From an uncultured Clostridium sp. (GTDB taxonomy: Bacteria; Bacillota; Clostridia; Lachnospirales; Lachnospiraceae), in the NCBI GenBank assembly GCA_900544905.1, contig UQXF01000047.1, positions 1 to 23,487 of the forward strand: a DNA stretch of 23,487 nt, given 5' to 3'. Below, piece by piece: positions 21,583 through 23,487 of the stretch (position 1 is the stretch's first letter; each line of letters starts with the position of its first letter). The notes under the pieces were generated by a model. It did no database searches and was not told the DNA's origin. It saw only the letters and a list, made by a program, of their open reading frames with translations. Made by a program: the position numbers and the translations under genes.

Positions 21583-21850
21583 CTTCTTCCTCCAAGTTCT
21601 TCTGTCTGTCTATATAAAACTGACAGTCTAACAATTCTTTTGCCTCCTCAACAATAGACATTGTATTTCCATGCTCAATTACATATTCTAAATGTATCTT
21701 TGCATTTACTTTCTCATTCATCTTAATATCCAGCCTTGCCAAATGCATATTTAAACTTACCCGGTTAAGCATGGAGATTTTTCTTGAAAGAAGCTCATTT
21801 ATCAGTTTATATGCTTTTTCATGCTCTCCATCATCCTTACAGCCCCACTT
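21566..21850 (-). pseudogene. 5'-truncated TPR-like gene fragment
   Basis: An open frame of about 94 codons with helical repeat character: DDGEHEKAYKLINELLSRK, LNRVSLNMHLARLDIKMNE, then AKIHLEYVIEHGNTMSIVEE. This is the pattern of the C-terminal part of a TPR-like protein. The first ATG (21772) lacks a ribosome binding site and lies in the middle of the repeat pattern. No ATG, GTG or TTG occurs between it and the in-frame stop at 21851-21853. The frame abuts the stop codon of the gene at 21837. The likely reading is that the 5' part of a longer gene was lost by deletion or recombination. The 3' end still overlaps the next gene in normal operon style. Confidence 0.6.
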
Positions 21851-22814
21851 TCAGCATCTCAAAATTTTCATAAGAATCCATTAGCAGTTCTTTCAACTCC
21901 TCTTTTGACATTGCACCTATTTCTTCCGTATAATTGTGCCATTTCCAGGTCATCTGCATCTGCTTTAAATCTGAATATTTGCGTTCCGCTATGGTTTCAA
22001 ATTCCTCTTCTGCAATTTCATTTCCATCTGCATCCTCATATCGGTCGGGAGTAATCCAATTGTTATTCTCATCCATTTTACATATCCGATAAGCCAATAA
22101 TTCCTCTTCGACCACATCATTCTTTATACTTAAACTGACCAGCCTATAGCAAAATGATATGGGATGTGTATCTCTGGTACCGCCTCCCTGGATGGAATAA
22201 AATACATCTTCTTTCTCATCATAGTAAACCGGTACATGTATCAAACCGTCTGCCAAATCATAATATGTGCTAAGATACTCTCCAAACCTGCCACTCTCTA
22301 ATTTTATCATAGCACCATCTTCAGTCACTACAAAATAATTATTGTACGCAAAATGTCCGCTACCCTGTACATCATCTGTAATCAACTCCAATCTGCCATC
22401 CTGATTTAAGTCTGCCATTGCAAAAGCTGCGTCTACAGAAAGTCCTCGGTTCCATTCTTCAACTTTATCCGCAAAAATATCAATCTGTTCCTCCGGTGTC
22501 ATAGAAACAGTTTCCTCATTTCCGTCTCCACTACCCGTTGTTTCACTATCCTTTTCTTCATCCTCTGTTAAAGTAATCCATTCCTCACAGATATCCCCAT
22601 ATGCAATCCCCACTGTATCTTCAAAGTCAGAAGCTGTCAAATTATCACCGGTTATTTGCTTTTCGAAATCTGCCACATTATAGTCCCCTGCCATTTCCTG
22701 CAAAAACCAGACATCCACTAATCCTAAAAATATAAAGACAAGCATAGTCAGACATATTTTATTCAAAATCCCCAAGCCTCTTTTTGTGTTTTCGCTAATC
22801 CGCAGTCTTTTCAT
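21837..22814 (-). CDS. Membrane-anchored exported protein with EF-hand-like loop, unrecognised
   Basis: 325 residues. A signal-anchor helix (about 18-39) is followed by an acidic low-complexity stretch (about 85-105, rich in Glu, Asp, Ser and Gly) and then a globular extracellular domain. DLNQDGRLELI (135-145) is a calcium-binding loop of EF-hand or dockerin type. Such loops are common in exported hypothetical proteins of Lachnospiraceae. A second DEDADGNE-like stretch (YEDADGNEIAEEEF) lies near residue 270. No catalytic motif is seen. The stop codon lies against a truncated TPR-like frame. No clear promoter or terminator was found in the spacer 22815-22974. Confidence 0.75.
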   Translation of the reverse strand: MKRLRISENTKRGLGILNKICLTMLVFIFLGLVDVWFLQEMAGDYNVADFEKQITGDNLTASDFEDTVGIAYGDICEEWITLTEDEEKDSETTGSGDGNEETVSMTPEEQIDIFADKVEEWNRGLSVDAAFAMADLNQDGRLELITDDVQGSGHFAYNNYFVVTEDGAMIKLESGRFGEYLSTYYDLADGLIHVPVYYDEKEDVFYSIQGGGTRDTHPISFCYRLVSLSIKNDVVEEELLAYRICKMDENNNWITPDRYEDADGNEIAEEEFETIAERKYSDLKQMQMTWKWHNYTEEIGAMSKEELKELLMDSYENFEMLKVGL

Positions 22815-22974
22815 TCTGCTGTTCTCCCCTTAATTCTATAACCATAGGTATTTTTTAGTGTAGCATTTACAGAAAAACATTTTAACTATTCAATCCCTTT
22901 CTTATTTTTCAAGGGTCGTGTAAAATCGAATTGCACTTTATGTCACCAACTAGATTACTTACGACACCGCCACA

Positions 22975-23439
22975 TTACTTTTCAAATCCGTTACAAATCT
23001 TAATGCATATAGCCTTTATATCATTACTTATATCTACATTGCCAGTATAGTATTTTTCATTTTTAACGCCGAATGCATAATTATATATCTCTTTCATCTC
23101 AGAAAATCCAATTTTATAGTTTTCTTCTGTTTTTTCTCCGTTCCCTTTACCAAACTTGCACGCCATTCCGTATAAAGCAGGCACATTTTCAAATAACTTA
23201 CTTAAAACGTTACTTTCTCCTCTTAAAAAGCTTATTCTTTCATCTTCATTTACTATGTCTAAAATTAATATTATTGGAACAAATGCAGAAAGAACGCACC
23301 CTTCTCCTGTATGATCATTCACAATTTTATCTGGTACGAATGATATATTTTGTTTAAAAATTAAACTATCCCTTAATGATAATTTATAATATTCACATAA
23401 ACCTTCAGCTATCTTTTTTAAATTATATTGTCTTAATCC
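22975..23439 (-). CDS. Unrecognised protein, N-terminus cut by the contig end
   Basis: At least 154 residues, from the frame LRQYNLKKIAEGLCEYYKL to the stop. The sequence is soluble, mixed-charge and helical in places (RISFLRGESNVLSKLFENV, SEMKEIYNYAFGVKNEKYY). No family is recognised. It is among the most AT-rich coding sequence in the window, which suggests horizontal origin. The frame formally continues to a GTG giving MYKRQ, but those codons come from Nextera adapter sequence and are not part of the gene. The true start is missing, so length and N-terminal features are unknown. Confidence 0.6.
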   Translation of the reverse strand, partial: GLRQYNLKKIAEGLCEYYKLSLRDSLIFKQNISFVPDKIVNDHTGEGCVLSAFVPIILILDIVNEDERISFLRGESNVLSKLFENVPALYGMACKFGKGNGEKTEENYKIGFSEMKEIYNYAFGVKNEKYYTGNVDISNDIKAICIKICNGFEK

Positions 23440-23487
23440 CTGTCTCTTATACACATCTCCGAGCCCACGAGACTCGACGTCATCTCG
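23440..23487. other. Illumina Nextera i7 adapter contamination
   Basis: CTGTCTCTTATACACATCT (23440-23458) is the Tn5 mosaic-end adapter sequence. CCGAGCCCACGAGAC (23459-23473) is the read-2 adapter tail. TCGACGTC (23474-23481) sits where the i7 index belongs and matches Nextera XT index N729 as I recall it. ATCTCG (23482-23487) begins the P7 sequence. The order is exact, so these bases are library sequence, not genome. Confidence 0.98.

Noticed and set aside
22900..22925. Hairpin CCCTT/AAGGG as a terminator between the last two genes
   Set aside because: It has only five base pairs and no T-run in either direction.
23440..23454. GTG start giving an MYKRQ N-terminus
   Set aside because: Those codons are the mosaic-end adapter read in reverse, so it is not a gene start.

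Overview
The window looks like one end of a draft contig from an anaerobic, low-to-moderate GC Firmicute. A Lachnospiraceae-type Clostridium relative is the best guess. Supporting this are a rubredoxin-first (reverse) rubrerythrin, a Lys/Ala-rich DUF6465-like protein, an FMN-riboswitch-controlled riboflavin operon, AGGAGG-type ribosome binding sites throughout and TTGACA/TATAAT promoters. Almost every gene is on the minus strand; the only convincing plus-strand gene is a CYTH-domain protein at 8950-9453. I assigned families by reading motifs, without database searches.

Layout in window order. 1-192: a two-copy tandem repeat and a terminator. 193-3302: housekeeping genes in separate units: AIM24-family protein, proC, the Lys/Ala-rich protein, and reverse rubrerythrin with a strong promoter and a PerR-like palindrome. 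3499-5727: a HAD phosphatase and murF from one promoter. 5794-8769: DJ-1/PfpI protein followed by a helicase that joins a PD-(D/E)XK nuclease-like domain to an Fe-S XPD/DinG-type helicase. 8770-8949: divergent promoters sharing one -35 region. 8950-12115: CYTH protein overlapping tail-to-tail with a DUF1189 membrane protein, which follows a LytS-like sensor kinase lacking the phospho-acceptor histidine. 12195-19873: an extended riboflavin operon, reading (minus strand) FMN riboswitch, ribD, small membrane protein, ogt, PAS protein, prolyl-tRNA editing-like protein, ribE, ribBA, nitroreductase, ribH, HAD phosphatase. 19916-23439: AT-richer accessory stretch of unrecognised membrane or exported proteins, including a 5'-truncated TPR-like remnant.

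The rib genes together make riboflavin: RibD and the two RibBA activities feed RibH, then RibE. The 5' leader shows a complete switch: promoter, FMN aptamer, terminator, and an aptamer segment able to pair with the terminator's first arm. Nitroreductases normally use FMN, so that gene fits the operon; the repair, PAS and tRNA-editing genes between ribD and ribE have no obvious link.

Two cautions. The last 48 bases (23440-23487) are not genomic: they match an Illumina Nextera i7 adapter with an index, so the last gene is cut by the contig end and its apparent MYKRQ start is artefactual. I found no tRNA, rRNA, CRISPR array or transposase gene. The most unusual DNA is a pair of related small palindromic elements (903-977, 12132-12204) flanked by short direct repeats, a run of four 13-bp repeats before ribBA, and the H-to-D change in the sensor kinase.
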